A stretch of 64,000 bases of DNA from Candidatus Avelusimicrobium cornigerorum (GCA_002309715.1 DBXW01000008.1:336-64335); one strand, 5' to 3'. Positions 41,854 through 50,706 are shown, counted from the first letter of the stretch. The notes: generated from the letters alone by a model not told the origin. Numbers and translations are program-made.

Positions 41854-43254
41854 TTATTTTTTCTCCGTTTGTTGCCCTTGGGGGGTATCTTTGACGATAT
41901 ATCCTTTTTGTAAAATCGCGTCACGCAACTCGTCTGATTTTTTCCAATCTTTGGCTTGCCGTGCAGCAACGCGCTCCTCTAACAAGGCCAACACATCCGC
42001 GGGCAAAGAAGGGCGCACCGATTGTTCTTCTTTTAACAAATCTAACGATAAAATAGATTCTGCCGTTTGCAAGAAATCCCATTTTTCCGCCGCCGACAAA
42101 TCTCCGCAACGCACGGCTTCCCACGTTACAGCCAATGCTTTGGGGGCATTTAAATCATCTTGCATGGCTTGTATAAATTTTGTTTTCCATGCACGGCTGT
42201 TTTCTGTTTCTTTTGCCGTATGGGCCGATTCCTGCCCAATTTGCGCAGTAAGTGCGCGTAAATTTTTTAAACTCTTGGCCGCGCTGTCCATACTTTCGTA
42301 AGAAAATTCTAATTGCGTGCGGTAATGTGCCCCTAAACATAAATACCGATATGCTAACGGTTCATATCCTTTTTCTTTAAGCACATCTACCGTTACAAAC
42401 GTGCCGCCGGATTTGGACATTTTACCGGAACGCAAAATCAAAAATTCACCGTGTATCCAATAGTTCACATATTTTTGCCCGGTAGCGGCTTCGCTTTGGG
42501 CAATTTCGTTGGTGTGATGAATAGTTACGTGGTCAATACCGCCGCAGTGAATATCCAACGTGTTGCCCAAGTATTTCATAGCCATAGCGGAACACTCAAT
42601 GTGCCACCCGGGGAAACCAACTCCCCACGGGCTGTCCCACTCCATTTGGCGTTTCTTGTCTTTAGGCGAAAATTTCCACAAGGCAAAATCGGTCGGATTG
42701 CGTTTTTCATCACTCATTTCCACACGTGCCCCACCCTGCAAACCGGAAATGTGAGCGTGCCCTACGAGCGCATCATAATGAGCAAATTTAGAAGTATCGT
42801 AATAAATACCGTCGCTTGTACGGTAGGTATATCCTTTTTCTTCCAACGTTTTAACTAACTCAATCATCGGGGAAATATGTTCCGTTGCACGGCTGATAAT
42901 TGTCGGGCGAGTGCAGTGCAACGCATCATAATCTTGCCAAAATTTTTGTTCATAAAATTTTGCAATATCCCACGCGCTTTTGCCTTCGCGGGCAGCACCC
43001 ACTTCCATTTTATCTTCGCCATCGTCGGCATCGGAAACCAAGTGTCCCACGTCGGTTACGTTCATCACGTGGGTTAGCGGATACTCTAAACGCAACGTAC
43101 GAGAAAGTAAATCTTCAAAAATGTATGTGCGCAAATTGCCGATATGTGCAAAATTATATACTGTCGGTCCGCAGCAATACATCGTGACATTGTCCTTATG
43201 TTGCGGGACAAAATCTTCCTTCCGGCGGGTGGCAGTATTATACAAACGAATCAT
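41854..43254 (-). CDS. cysS: Cysteinyl-tRNA synthetase
   Basis: A class I synthetase of 466 residues. The zinc Cys C28 is in MYCCGPTVY, the HIGH motif appears as HIGN at 37-40, and KMSKS is at 278-282. The zinc ligands in PGWHIECSAM and the GGIDHVTIHHTNEIAQ segment are complete. It follows the lipoprotein gene with a 4-nt ATGA overlap. The yacL-ispDF-cysS order resembles the Firmicutes yacL-ispD-ispF-cysS region. Confidence 0.97.
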   Translation of the reverse strand: MIRLYNTATRRKEDFVPQHKDNVTMYCCGPTVYNFAHIGNLRTYIFEDLLSRTLRLEYPLTHVMNVTDVGHLVSDADDGEDKMEVGAAREGKSAWDIAKFYEQKFWQDYDALHCTRPTIISRATEHISPMIELVKTLEEKGYTYRTSDGIYYDTSKFAHYDALVGHAHISGLQGGARVEMSDEKRNPTDFALWKFSPKDKKRQMEWDSPWGVGFPGWHIECSAMAMKYLGNTLDIHCGGIDHVTIHHTNEIAQSEAATGQKYVNYWIHGEFLILRSGKMSKSGGTFVTVDVLKEKGYEPLAYRYLCLGAHYRTQLEFSYESMDSAAKSLKNLRALTAQIGQESAHTAKETENSRAWKTKFIQAMQDDLNAPKALAVTWEAVRCGDLSAAEKWDFLQTAESILSLDLLKEEQSVRPSLPADVLALLEERVAARQAKDWKKSDELRDAILQKGYIVKDTPQGQQTEKK

Positions 43255-43850
43255 TTTTGGGCCTCTTGCGTGAGTTGTATATAAGAAAGACGCGTCTGCT
43301 CAAAAAACAACTTGCAAACTTTTTCGCCGATATTATTAGCCGAACGTTCGCTCATACGGCATTGCACTTGCACCGCCGAGAGAGGATTTACCGAACCGGC
43401 ACTGGTCATAGTGTATGTAAAACCGGAAGGTTGATACGTACGCAAGGCTTTGGAGTAGGCTTTTTTAATGGCCATCTCCAATTGCGACATTTCTTTGCGG
43501 GTAGCCTTAGCCCCTAAATCAAACTTTCGCGAAGCAACCGTAACCACCACATCGCCGTACGTGTGATACGAATTAGCCAACCCTTCGGAAACAAAATCTT
43601 CGTCTTCTCCTAATTCTTCTTCTGTTTCCGATTTAGTTTGTGCTACTTCTTGAGCCGCTAAATGATCGGTAAATGCGTTGGGCTCATCGTCCGGGATAGC
43701 GGAAGAAAACTCATAGTATGCTTCGTTTTTTCCATAATGCGAATAATCAATACCCTGGGTAACTTTCTTGCGAGAACTGTATGAAGTACTGGCTCCGCAA
43801 GCACTTAAAAAAACGGCAACTAAACATAGAATAACTAAACGAATTTTCAT
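43251..43850 (-). CDS. Lipoprotein of unknown function
   Basis: A 199-residue lipoprotein: signal with LSAC lipobox (Cys18), a Ser/Glu-rich disordered part (to ~residue 95) and a folded C-terminal domain with two Cys (CRMS and KVCKLF). I recognise no family. It follows ispDF with a 4-nt overlap and GGGAG site, and overlaps cysS by 4 nt, so it is a constant member of this transcript. Confidence 0.75.
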   Translation of the reverse strand: MKIRLVILCLVAVFLSACGASTSYSSRKKVTQGIDYSHYGKNEAYYEFSSAIPDDEPNAFTDHLAAQEVAQTKSETEEELGEDEDFVSEGLANSYHTYGDVVVTVASRKFDLGAKATRKEMSQLEMAIKKAYSKALRTYQPSGFTYTMTSAGSVNPLSAVQVQCRMSERSANNIGEKVCKLFFEQTRLSYIQLTQEAQK

Positions 43851-45007
43851 ATTGTCTCCCGATTGGTAATTTTAACAGTAGCAACAGCGTGACACATAGC
43901 GGCCTCGCCGCGCCCGATTTCGCCCACTTTTTCGTGGCTTTTAGATTTAAAACTGACTTTTTCTAAAGGAATTTCAAACACATTTGCCAAACTTTTTCTG
44001 ACGGCATCATAATGCGGTTTTATTTTAGGTTCTTCCGTAATAAGGGTAGCATCTATATGCTCAATTTCAGCCCCGCGACGGCGGACTATTCCCAACACTT
44101 TTTTAGCAATATCCACACTGCAAATACCTTTAATGGAAGGATCCGTCGGCGGGAATAAAATGCCGATCTCCCCTTCGCATAAAGCCCCTAAAAGCGCATC
44201 ACATAACGCGTGCAAAACTACATCCCCGTCGCTATGGCCCAAAAAACCTTTTGTATGTGCAATTTCAGCCCCGCCGATAAACAACTTTCTTCCCGGTTCC
44301 AAACGGTGTAAGTCAAACCCTAATCCGGTACGATAAATAACCTGTTTATTCACTAACGCCTCCGCAAAAATCAAATCTTCCGGTGTGGTAATTTTGTTAT
44401 TGGCATAGTCCGATGGTACCAACCGTACTTTCACGCCTGTTTTTTCCACAAGTTGCGACTCGTCGGTGGCGTCTTTTTGCGAGCCAAATTCTTCCAATGC
44501 TCGTTGCAAAACTTCTCGCCGATATGCTTGCGGCGTTTGTGCGGCCCAAAGGGTGTTTCTATCCAACGTACGGGCCACAAATTCATTTTCCGCCACTTTA
44601 ACGGTATCCTTTACCGGAACAGCCAAAACGGCAGCGCCATACGTTTGAGCGGCTTGCAAACAATCCCCTATGTGCGTCGGATTAACCAACGGACGAGCCC
44701 CATCGTGCACGGCTACGATTTGTGCAGATTTATCTACGCAAGCAAAACCGTTTTTAACAGATTCTAGACGCGTGGCTCCGGGATCGGTAAATTCCACGTC
44801 GCTGATGTATTTAAGTACTTCGGGCCAGTTGCAAGAAGGCGTTACTACTACTATTTGCCGCACGGAAGGCACTTGCTTAAATGCCTGTATTGTACGCACA
44901 AGTACCGGTTTTCCGCCTAGCGGAAGCATTTGCTTGGGCCGCCCCATACGGCGCCCACTTCCGCCGGCTACAATAACTACGGATGAAAAACCCGGCTCTT
45001 TTGACAT
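43847..45007 (-). CDS. ispDF: Bifunctional MEP-pathway enzyme IspD/IspF
   Basis: A fusion of two non-neighbouring isoprenoid steps. Residues 1-220 are IspD, the CDP-methylerythritol synthase (VVIVAGGSGRRMG and PKQMLPLGGKPV at the start, then HDGARPLV at ~101). Residues 225-386 are IspF, the MEcPP synthase, with metal ligands D232 and H234 (GFDLHRL) and H258 in GHSDGD. The MEP pathway would supply the prenyl diphosphates used by the synthase at 2813. The ribosome site is weak; the start lies 8 nt after yacL. Confidence 0.96.
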   Translation of the reverse strand: MSKEPGFSSVVIVAGGSGRRMGRPKQMLPLGGKPVLVRTIQAFKQVPSVRQIVVVTPSCNWPEVLKYISDVEFTDPGATRLESVKNGFACVDKSAQIVAVHDGARPLVNPTHIGDCLQAAQTYGAAVLAVPVKDTVKVAENEFVARTLDRNTLWAAQTPQAYRREVLQRALEEFGSQKDATDESQLVEKTGVKVRLVPSDYANNKITTPEDLIFAEALVNKQVIYRTGLGFDLHRLEPGRKLFIGGAEIAHTKGFLGHSDGDVVLHALCDALLGALCEGEIGILFPPTDPSIKGICSVDIAKKVLGIVRRRGAEIEHIDATLITEEPKIKPHYDAVRKSLANVFEIPLEKVSFKSKSHEKVGEIGRGEAAMCHAVATVKITNRETI

Positions 45008-45014
45008 AGAAAAT

Positions 45015-45962
45015 TTATTTTACCCGGGCAAAAATCATCCGACCGGAAGATGTTTGCAAAATGGAGTAAACGGAAACTTCTACCCGTTTGCCGATAGATT
45101 TCCGCCCATCTTCTACTACTACCATCGTGCCGTCATCCAAGTAGCCGATGCCCTGGTCTTTTTCTTTCCCTTCTTTCATTACAAATAACGACATACTCTC
45201 CCCCGGCAACACAACCGGTTTAAGAGCCGTTGTTAAATCGGCAATGTTAAGCGCAATCACATTTTGCAAAACAGCCGCTTTATTGACATTGAAATCTAAC
45301 GTAACCACCTCAGCATCCAAACTTTTAGACAACTTAACAATTCTCTCTTCCATGGTAGGGGCTTTGACGTTTTTATTAGTAATGCGAACTGTAATTTCTT
45401 TTAGTTCTTGTAAACGTGTCGCCACATCTAACCCACGGCGACCTTTGGCGCGCTCCAACGGATCGCTGGAAGATGCCATTTTATTCAGTTCATCTAACAC
45501 AAATACCGGCAAAACAATAATACCGGATAAAAAGTTTATTTCACACAAATCTACAATGCGGCCGTCTATCAAAGAAGTGATATCGGCAACTTTTAAGAGA
45601 TGCCCTTTATACGAAAGCCCTTCTAATTCACGCGATTTCCAAATGGCGGCTAATACGCCAAACACCAAGAGTCCGATTTTAATTTTGGCATCATATAAAG
45701 CCCACCACGCCGAGGTATCCGCATGGTTCAAATTCATAACACCGTAATCTATCAAAATATACAATACGTATCCCATCAAAAACCCGGTACACGCAATCAT
45801 AATTTTAATCAGGCGAAAACGCTTAAAAAGCACTTCCCCGGCGACAACAATAGCACCGCACAACAACCCCCACAACAACGTGATGGTGTCTTTGTGAATA
45901 AAATTATACGTAAGGTACGCAAATGCACCTAAAGTAGCACAGCGAAAAATCCAAATTGGCAT
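45015..45962 (-). CDS. PIN/TRAM-domain membrane protein, YacL family
   Basis: A 315-residue protein like B. subtilis YacL. Up to four membrane helices in the first ~115 residues are followed by a PIN nuclease domain (SLIDGRIVDLCEINFLSG with the acidic D and E at conserved places) and a C-terminal TRAM domain. Probably a membrane-tethered RNase. The start at 45962 follows an AGGAGG site; an upstream frame adds 21 residues in the leader. Conserved neighbour of ispD in many bacteria. Confidence 0.85.
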   Translation of the reverse strand: MPIWIFRCATLGAFAYLTYNFIHKDTITLLWGLLCGAIVVAGEVLFKRFRLIKIMIACTGFLMGYVLYILIDYGVMNLNHADTSAWWALYDAKIKIGLLVFGVLAAIWKSRELEGLSYKGHLLKVADITSLIDGRIVDLCEINFLSGIIVLPVFVLDELNKMASSSDPLERAKGRRGLDVATRLQELKEITVRITNKNVKAPTMEERIVKLSKSLDAEVVTLDFNVNKAAVLQNVIALNIADLTTALKPVVLPGESMSLFVMKEGKEKDQGIGYLDDGTMVVVEDGRKSIGKRVEVSVYSILQTSSGRMIFARVK

Positions 45963-46015
45963 ACAACCTCCTAAATAAAAATATGGGGAAACTTCCCTTA
46001 TATAAAGTCCCTTAT

Positions 46016-46024
46016 ATTTTAGCA
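46016..46024 (-). promoter_or_regulatory. Extended -10 promoter of the yacL-ispDF-cysS-add operon
   Basis: Minus-strand TGCTAAAAT, about 50 bp before the yacL start. A GGGGAA/TTCCC palindrome (45985-45997) lies in the leader. Confidence 0.5.
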
Positions 46025-46094
46025 ATTTTTAAATAATTCGGGGGAAGAAAAAGCGTTAAAAATTTGCTTCATTTTTTGCATAAATTTTAATGCT

Positions 46095-47201
46095 TTATAA
46101 AGGTTTTTCATATACGCGGTATCGTTTGTAGGGGTGACACCCGCACTCGTCAATGCCACGCAACATGCCGGCATTATCTTCCAATACCCAGGATAGTTCT
46201 GCCTCATCCCATACGGATACACCGTGCGTAATGATATGCTTAATCAAAATTAAATCTAACCCACGTTTGCGAAATTCCGGCAACACCCCTAACATAATAA
46301 GCCGTGCATCCTTGATGTGTTTCCACGTCCACAAGGCTTTTAATACGCGCCACGGATTTTTAAGACTGCCGTTTAACACACGCAGCACATGATTCATATT
46401 TGGGATACAAATATAAAATCCGGCCGGCACGCCGTTTTCTTCAATCACACACGTGCCTTCGGTGCGGATAATGGGTTTTAATTCGTGCACGATGTCCGCC
46501 ATGCCTTGCTTGGTCAGCGGCACAAACCCCCAGTTTTCCGCCCAAGCGGCGTTGTAAATTTGACGGATAATTTCGGCCTCTTCGTCAATGTTTTTCAAAT
46601 TCAAACGGCGCAGCGTAATGCCTTTGGCGCGTTCGCACCGGGCACAAATCTTCAAAAACCGCTCGGAGAATTTATCGTCTCTGGTACGGTGAAAAGCCAG
46701 TAAATCTTTTGCTTTGGAAAAACCGCAACGTTCTATCAAGTTAGCATAGTAAGCAAAATTATACGGCATCATAACAGCCGGCATACTGTCAAAACCGTCT
46801 ACTAAAAGTCCATAAACGTGATTGCTTGACGGATTAGCCGGCCCGCGCATTTTTTCTACGCCCTGTTTTTTAAGCCAATTTTCAGCCGCTTGAAATAGCG
46901 CAGCGGAAACTTTTTCGTCATTGATGGCGTCAAAAAAGCCAAAAAAACCGATGTTTTCTTTGTGATATTCATTATGCGCGCGGTTGACAAGTGCCATAAT
47001 GCGCCCGACGGGTTTTCCGCTCTCATAGGCCATAAAAAGCGCACGCGTGGCCGTAGCCCAAAACGGATTTTTTGCATCTAATAAATGCTTCGTATCGGCT
47101 TTTAATTCGCCTACCCAATACGGATGATCTTTATATAGAGTAAAGGGAAAATCTATAAATGCTTGAACATCGGCTGCAGAAAGTATCTGTTTTATTTCCA
47201 T
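46095..47201 (-). CDS. GNAT-fold acyltransferase-like protein, linked to a serine palmitoyltransferase gene
   Basis: A 368-residue protein with the pattern of long GNAT-superfamily proteins: FIDFPFTLYKDHPYWVGELK at the start, RIMALVNR at ~residues 62-69, RGPANPSSNHVYG in the middle and a LGVLPEFRKRGL acyl-CoA loop at ~316-327. Similar proteins sit next to serine palmitoyltransferase genes in Bacteroidota. A GNAT-type ceramide synthase is known in Caulobacter. A role in N-acylating a sphingoid base is a reasonable guess, not shown. TAAGGAG precedes the ATG, and a terminator-like hairpin separates it from the SPT gene. Confidence 0.7.
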   Translation of the reverse strand: MEIKQILSAADVQAFIDFPFTLYKDHPYWVGELKADTKHLLDAKNPFWATATRALFMAYESGKPVGRIMALVNRAHNEYHKENIGFFGFFDAINDEKVSAALFQAAENWLKKQGVEKMRGPANPSSNHVYGLLVDGFDSMPAVMMPYNFAYYANLIERCGFSKAKDLLAFHRTRDDKFSERFLKICARCERAKGITLRRLNLKNIDEEAEIIRQIYNAAWAENWGFVPLTKQGMADIVHELKPIIRTEGTCVIEENGVPAGFYICIPNMNHVLRVLNGSLKNPWRVLKALWTWKHIKDARLIMLGVLPEFRKRGLDLILIKHIITHGVSVWDEAELSWVLEDNAGMLRGIDECGCHPYKRYRVYEKPL

Positions 47202-47215
47202 AAAACTCCTTAAAA

Positions 47216-47242
47216 CAAAACCCCGCCATCTGCGGGGTTTTG
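47216..47242 (-). terminator. Hairpin between SPT-like and GNAT genes
   Basis: 11-bp stem (47216-47226 with 47232-47242) followed on the minus strand by T residues. It lies just before the GNAT ribosome site, so it may cut expression of that gene. Confidence 0.75.
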
Positions 47243-47253
47243 TAAAATTACCT

Positions 47254-48444
47254 TTATTTAATAATCCCTACAGCGCGACCGGCTTGAGCAAATGCGTCAA
47301 TAATTTTTTGCACATGTTCATCGGTATGCGTTGCCATAAGCGTCAAGCGCATGAGTGCGCGGCCGGGCGGCACGGCAGGACTGATCACCGGGTTAGCGAA
47401 AATGCCCATTTCGTGCAAGGCGCGCCACATCTTAAAGCAGTTTTCGTTGCTTCCTACGTGCACCGGCAAAATCGGCGTGGTGCTTGTGCCCAGATCATAT
47501 CCCAAATTTTCCAATCCTTTTTTGAGTTTAGCCGTTAAGCGGAATAAATTATCGCGGCGCGACGTATCGTTTTCAATCAGTTCCAACGCTTTGGTAATAG
47601 AGGCAATACAAGACGGCGGCATAGAGGCTGAGAAAATCTGACTGCGCGCGTTATGGCGCATATAGTGGATGATGTCTTCGTCGCCCACCACAAACCCGCC
47701 GACGGTAGCAAACGTTTTGGAGCACGTACCGACGATTAAATCCACTTCGCCGTTTTCAAGCCCAAAATGCTCACACGTACCGCGGCCGGTTTTGCCGATA
47801 ATACCCGTGGCGTGTGCGTCGTCTACCATAACGCGTGCCCCGTATTTTTTACCGATTTTAACAATATCCGGCAGCGGGCAGATATCGCCTTCCATACTAA
47901 ATACGCCGTCTACAATAATAAGTTTTCCGGCATCCTCGGGGATCTTGGCAAGCACACGTTCCAAATCAGCCATATCGTTGTGTTTAAAGCGGACCATTTC
48001 CCCTTCGGACATTTTAACCCCGTCTAAAATACTGGCGTGGTCTAATTTATCAACGATGGCATAGTCGCCCTTTTTCATCAAACACGATACAACCCCTAAA
48101 TTCATTTGATACCCCGTTGCGAAGAGTAACCCGGCTTGTTTGCGTTTGAATTTGGCTAATTTTTCTTCCAAATTATCGGCAAGTTTTGTGTTTCCGTTGA
48201 GCAAGCGCGAACCGGCCACCCCCGTGCCGTATTTTTCCACCGCAGCCAGCGCGGCTTTTTTCATTTCCGGATCATTGGCCAGCCCCAGATAATTGTTAGA
48301 ACCCGCCATAATATACTTTTTCCCGCCGAGCATGACTTCCGGTCCTTGCGCAGATTCTATCGGTTGAAAATAACCGTAGATACCCATACGCATCGCAATT
48401 TTGGCGTCTTTGTAATTTCTGCACTTCTCAAAAATATCAGCCAT
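47254..48444 (-). CDS. Serine palmitoyltransferase-like alpha-oxoamine synthase
   Basis: A 396-residue PLP enzyme of the alpha-oxoamine synthase family, condensing an acyl-CoA with an amino acid. The PLP lysine is K243 in GTCSKTFATVGGF; D209 and H211 (DDAHAT) and the stacking His136 are present. The C-terminal half matches serine palmitoyltransferases: FSASMPPS, then MWRALHEMG, NPVISPAVPPG and the GRAVGII end. The N-terminal YGYFQPIESAQGPEV also fits SPT better than KBL or BioF. It would make 3-ketosphinganine, the first step of sphingolipids. It sits 42 bp after rfaE2 in a run with accB and accC. An alternative is 2-amino-3-ketobutyrate CoA ligase. Confidence 0.75.
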   Translation of the reverse strand: MADIFEKCRNYKDAKIAMRMGIYGYFQPIESAQGPEVMLGGKKYIMAGSNNYLGLANDPEMKKAALAAVEKYGTGVAGSRLLNGNTKLADNLEEKLAKFKRKQAGLLFATGYQMNLGVVSCLMKKGDYAIVDKLDHASILDGVKMSEGEMVRFKHNDMADLERVLAKIPEDAGKLIIVDGVFSMEGDICPLPDIVKIGKKYGARVMVDDAHATGIIGKTGRGTCEHFGLENGEVDLIVGTCSKTFATVGGFVVGDEDIIHYMRHNARSQIFSASMPPSCIASITKALELIENDTSRRDNLFRLTAKLKKGLENLGYDLGTSTTPILPVHVGSNENCFKMWRALHEMGIFANPVISPAVPPGRALMRLTLMATHTDEHVQKIIDAFAQAGRAVGIIK

Positions 48445-48486
48445 ACTAATTTATCCTCTCGCAACGAGTAATTTCTAAACAGAAAA

Positions 48487-48951
48487 TTACTTACTTACTT
48501 TTTTTATAATGTTTGTTGTGGAACGGCCTTTTAATAATTTAAAACGTACCACTTTTTTTGAAAATTCTCTACCGACAATTTCTGTTATTTTATAATCTCC
48601 GCCTTTTACAAGCACATCGGGTTGAACTAATTTAATCAAATCGTACGGAGTATCTTCTTCAAATATGCTCACTGCGTTAACGCTTTCCAACGCCGCTAGC
48701 ACAAAGGCACGATCGGCCTGCGCGTTAACCGGACGAGACGGCCCTTTTAAGCGTTTCACGGATGCGTCGCTGTTTATCCCCACGACCAACACGTCACCCT
48801 TACTGCGCGAAAACTCCAATATGCTTACGTGTCCGGCGTGTAAAATATCAAAACAGCCGTTGGTAAAAACTATTTTTTTACCTTTTTTCCGCGCCGCCAG
48901 CACAAAATTTTTTAATTGACGCGGGCCCAAAATTTTATCTTTGGCTTTCAT
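48487..48951 (-). CDS. rfaE2: D-glycero-beta-D-manno-heptose 1-phosphate adenylyltransferase (RfaE2)
   Basis: A 154-residue nucleotidyltransferase equal to the C-terminal domain of HldE. The class motif is FTNGCFDILHAGH at residues 29-41, with KGGDYKITEIVG further on. It makes ADP-D-glycero-manno-heptose for LPS; HldD at 56084 would do the next step. The kinase domain (RfaE1) is not in the window. The start at 48951 follows AGAAGG; a start at 48981 would lie further inside accC. It overlaps accC by 17 nt. Confidence 0.93.
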   Translation of the reverse strand: MKAKDKILGPRQLKNFVLAARKKGKKIVFTNGCFDILHAGHVSILEFSRSKGDVLVVGINSDASVKRLKGPSRPVNAQADRAFVLAALESVNAVSIFEEDTPYDLIKLVQPDVLVKGGDYKITEIVGREFSKKVVRFKLLKGRSTTNIIKKVSK

Positions 48952-50323
48952 GTCCCTTCTCTTGTTTGAGCATCCGCTCAATCAATCCCGTATCGGTATT
49001 ACCGGATATAAAATCGGCATTTGTTACGATTTTTCGGTGGAACGCAATCGTTGTTTTTACCCCTTCCACACAAAAATCATCCAAGCAACGGCGGCTGCGT
49101 GCAAGCAATCGCGCGCGATCCGGCGCGGTAACAATTAACTTGGCAATCAAACTATCGTAAAAACTCGGTATCGTGTATCCGGTGTATATATGGCTGTCTA
49201 TCCGCACTCCTAATCCACCGGCAGGAGTCCACTCGGTAACTGTTCCCGGGCACGGCGCAAAATTTTGTTCGCTATCCTCTGCGTTAATGCGGTGCTCTAT
49301 CGCATGACACCTAATAGTGGCCGCTTCTTTTTGTGAAAACGGTAACTTTTCACCTTGCGCAATTTGAATTTGTAATTTGACTAAATCGTACCCGCAAACT
49401 TCTTCCGTCACCGGATGTTCCACTTGCAAGCGGGTGTTTACTTCCATAAAGTAAAACTCTTTGGTGGGTGCCATTAAAAATTCTACCGTTCCTAACCCAC
49501 TGTACTTGGCGGCCTTGACCACGTTACATGCCGCCGCTTGAAGTTGCAAACGCGTTTTATTGTCTACAAAAGGGCTGGGGGACTCTTCCACCAATTTTTG
49601 ATGACGGCGTTGCAAACTGCAATCGCGCTCGGCAAAAGCCACCACGTTTCCATAGTTATCGGCGGCTACTTGCACTTCAATATGACGCGGATTCAAAACG
49701 AGTTTTTCAAAGTACATCCGGTCATCACCGAAATTTGCACGTGCTTCGGCTTGGGCGGTTTTAAACATCCGGTCCAAATCTGCTTCTTTTAAGCAAGCGC
49801 GCATCCCTTTGCCGCCGCCGCCGAGCGCCGCTTTAATCATCAGCGGGAACCCGATTTTACGCGCTACCGCGTGATAATTTTTCCCTACCACCCCGTCAGA
49901 TCCGGGGGTAACCGGCACACCGGCCTTTACGGCAATTTCACGTGCGGTAGATTTTACCCCTAACATAGAAATTGTTTTTGCCGTCGGCCCTATAAAAACA
50001 ATTCCGGCTTTTTCCACAGCCGCGGCAAAATCTGCATTTTCCGACAAAAAACCATATCCCGGGTGAACCGCATCGGCTCCGGTGATTTTGGCCGCTGTCA
50101 CAATGGCATCTATATTTAAATAACTTTGGGATGAAGAAGCCGGTCCAATACAGACAGCCTCATCTGCCATACGTACATGCAGACAGTTTCGGTCGGCTTC
50201 AGAATAAATAGCCACCGATTTAATATTCATTTCTTTTAAAGTACGCAACACGCGCAAGGCAATCTCTCCGCGGTTAGCAACGAGTACTTTGTGAAAAGGA
50301 GTGATCTTGTTTTTACCGGACAT
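48935..50323 (-). CDS. accC: Acetyl-CoA carboxylase, biotin carboxylase subunit
   Basis: A 462-residue ATP-grasp enzyme that carboxylates the biotin of the carrier protein. The N-terminal KVLVANRGEIALRVLR, the glycine-rich ATP loop ALGGGGKGMR (~residues 163-172) and the catalytic EVNTRLQVEHPVTE are present. It lies 8 nt after accB. The carboxyltransferase subunits are not in the window. Malonyl-CoA from this enzyme feeds the fatty acids needed by the SPT-like enzyme downstream. Confidence 0.96.
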   Translation of the reverse strand: MSGKNKITPFHKVLVANRGEIALRVLRTLKEMNIKSVAIYSEADRNCLHVRMADEAVCIGPASSSQSYLNIDAIVTAAKITGADAVHPGYGFLSENADFAAAVEKAGIVFIGPTAKTISMLGVKSTAREIAVKAGVPVTPGSDGVVGKNYHAVARKIGFPLMIKAALGGGGKGMRACLKEADLDRMFKTAQAEARANFGDDRMYFEKLVLNPRHIEVQVAADNYGNVVAFAERDCSLQRRHQKLVEESPSPFVDNKTRLQLQAAACNVVKAAKYSGLGTVEFLMAPTKEFYFMEVNTRLQVEHPVTEEVCGYDLVKLQIQIAQGEKLPFSQKEAATIRCHAIEHRINAEDSEQNFAPCPGTVTEWTPAGGLGVRIDSHIYTGYTIPSFYDSLIAKLIVTAPDRARLLARSRRCLDDFCVEGVKTTIAFHRKIVTNADFISGNTDTGLIERMLKQEKGHESQR

Positions 50324-50331
50324 AAAAATTC

Positions 50332-50706
50332 CTACGGTTCAATAAAAAATAGCGGAAGTCCAAACTCTACTACCGCTCCTTCTTGTACGGAGATGGCTTG
50401 TAATTGCCCCGCACAAGGCGCCGTAACTTTATGTTTTTTGCCGACAGTTTCTATCCAACCGAGCAAATCCCCCTGCTCCACTTTTTGCCCTTGAGATAAC
50501 GGCAAACTTTTCCCTTTTTCAGCGGCGTGATAAACCCCTATCGCCGGGGAACAAACCGATACGAGCGCACTTTGAAATTGCGCCGGCTCGGGCAAGGCTT
50601 CGCTGGTTTTTATCTCTAGGCTATCGCCGTTATTTCCGTAACAAAATTCAGCCAAATCGGTGGTCTTAAGCCAATCGGTTACTTCTTTAACAAGTTTTGT
50701 ATCCAT
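50332..50706 (-). CDS. accB: Biotin carboxyl carrier-like protein without a canonical biotinylation motif
   Basis: A 124-residue BCCP-like protein: an N-terminal helical part, a flexible linker and a C-terminal biotinyl/lipoyl domain (VEQGDLLGWIE...APCAGQLQ). Directly upstream of accC, so AccB is the natural assignment. The odd point is the modification site. The family has an (E)AMKM turn with the biotinylated Lys; here the turn reads ETVGKKHK. Counted from the GD before it and the AP after it, the Lys position holds Gly, with Lys residues at +1 and +2. Either the site is shifted or the protein is not biotinylated in the usual way. The start at 50706 follows GAGG. Confidence 0.75.
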   Translation of the reverse strand: MDTKLVKEVTDWLKTTDLAEFCYGNNGDSLEIKTSEALPEPAQFQSALVSVCSPAIGVYHAAEKGKSLPLSQGQKVEQGDLLGWIETVGKKHKVTAPCAGQLQAISVQEGAVVEFGLPLFFIEP

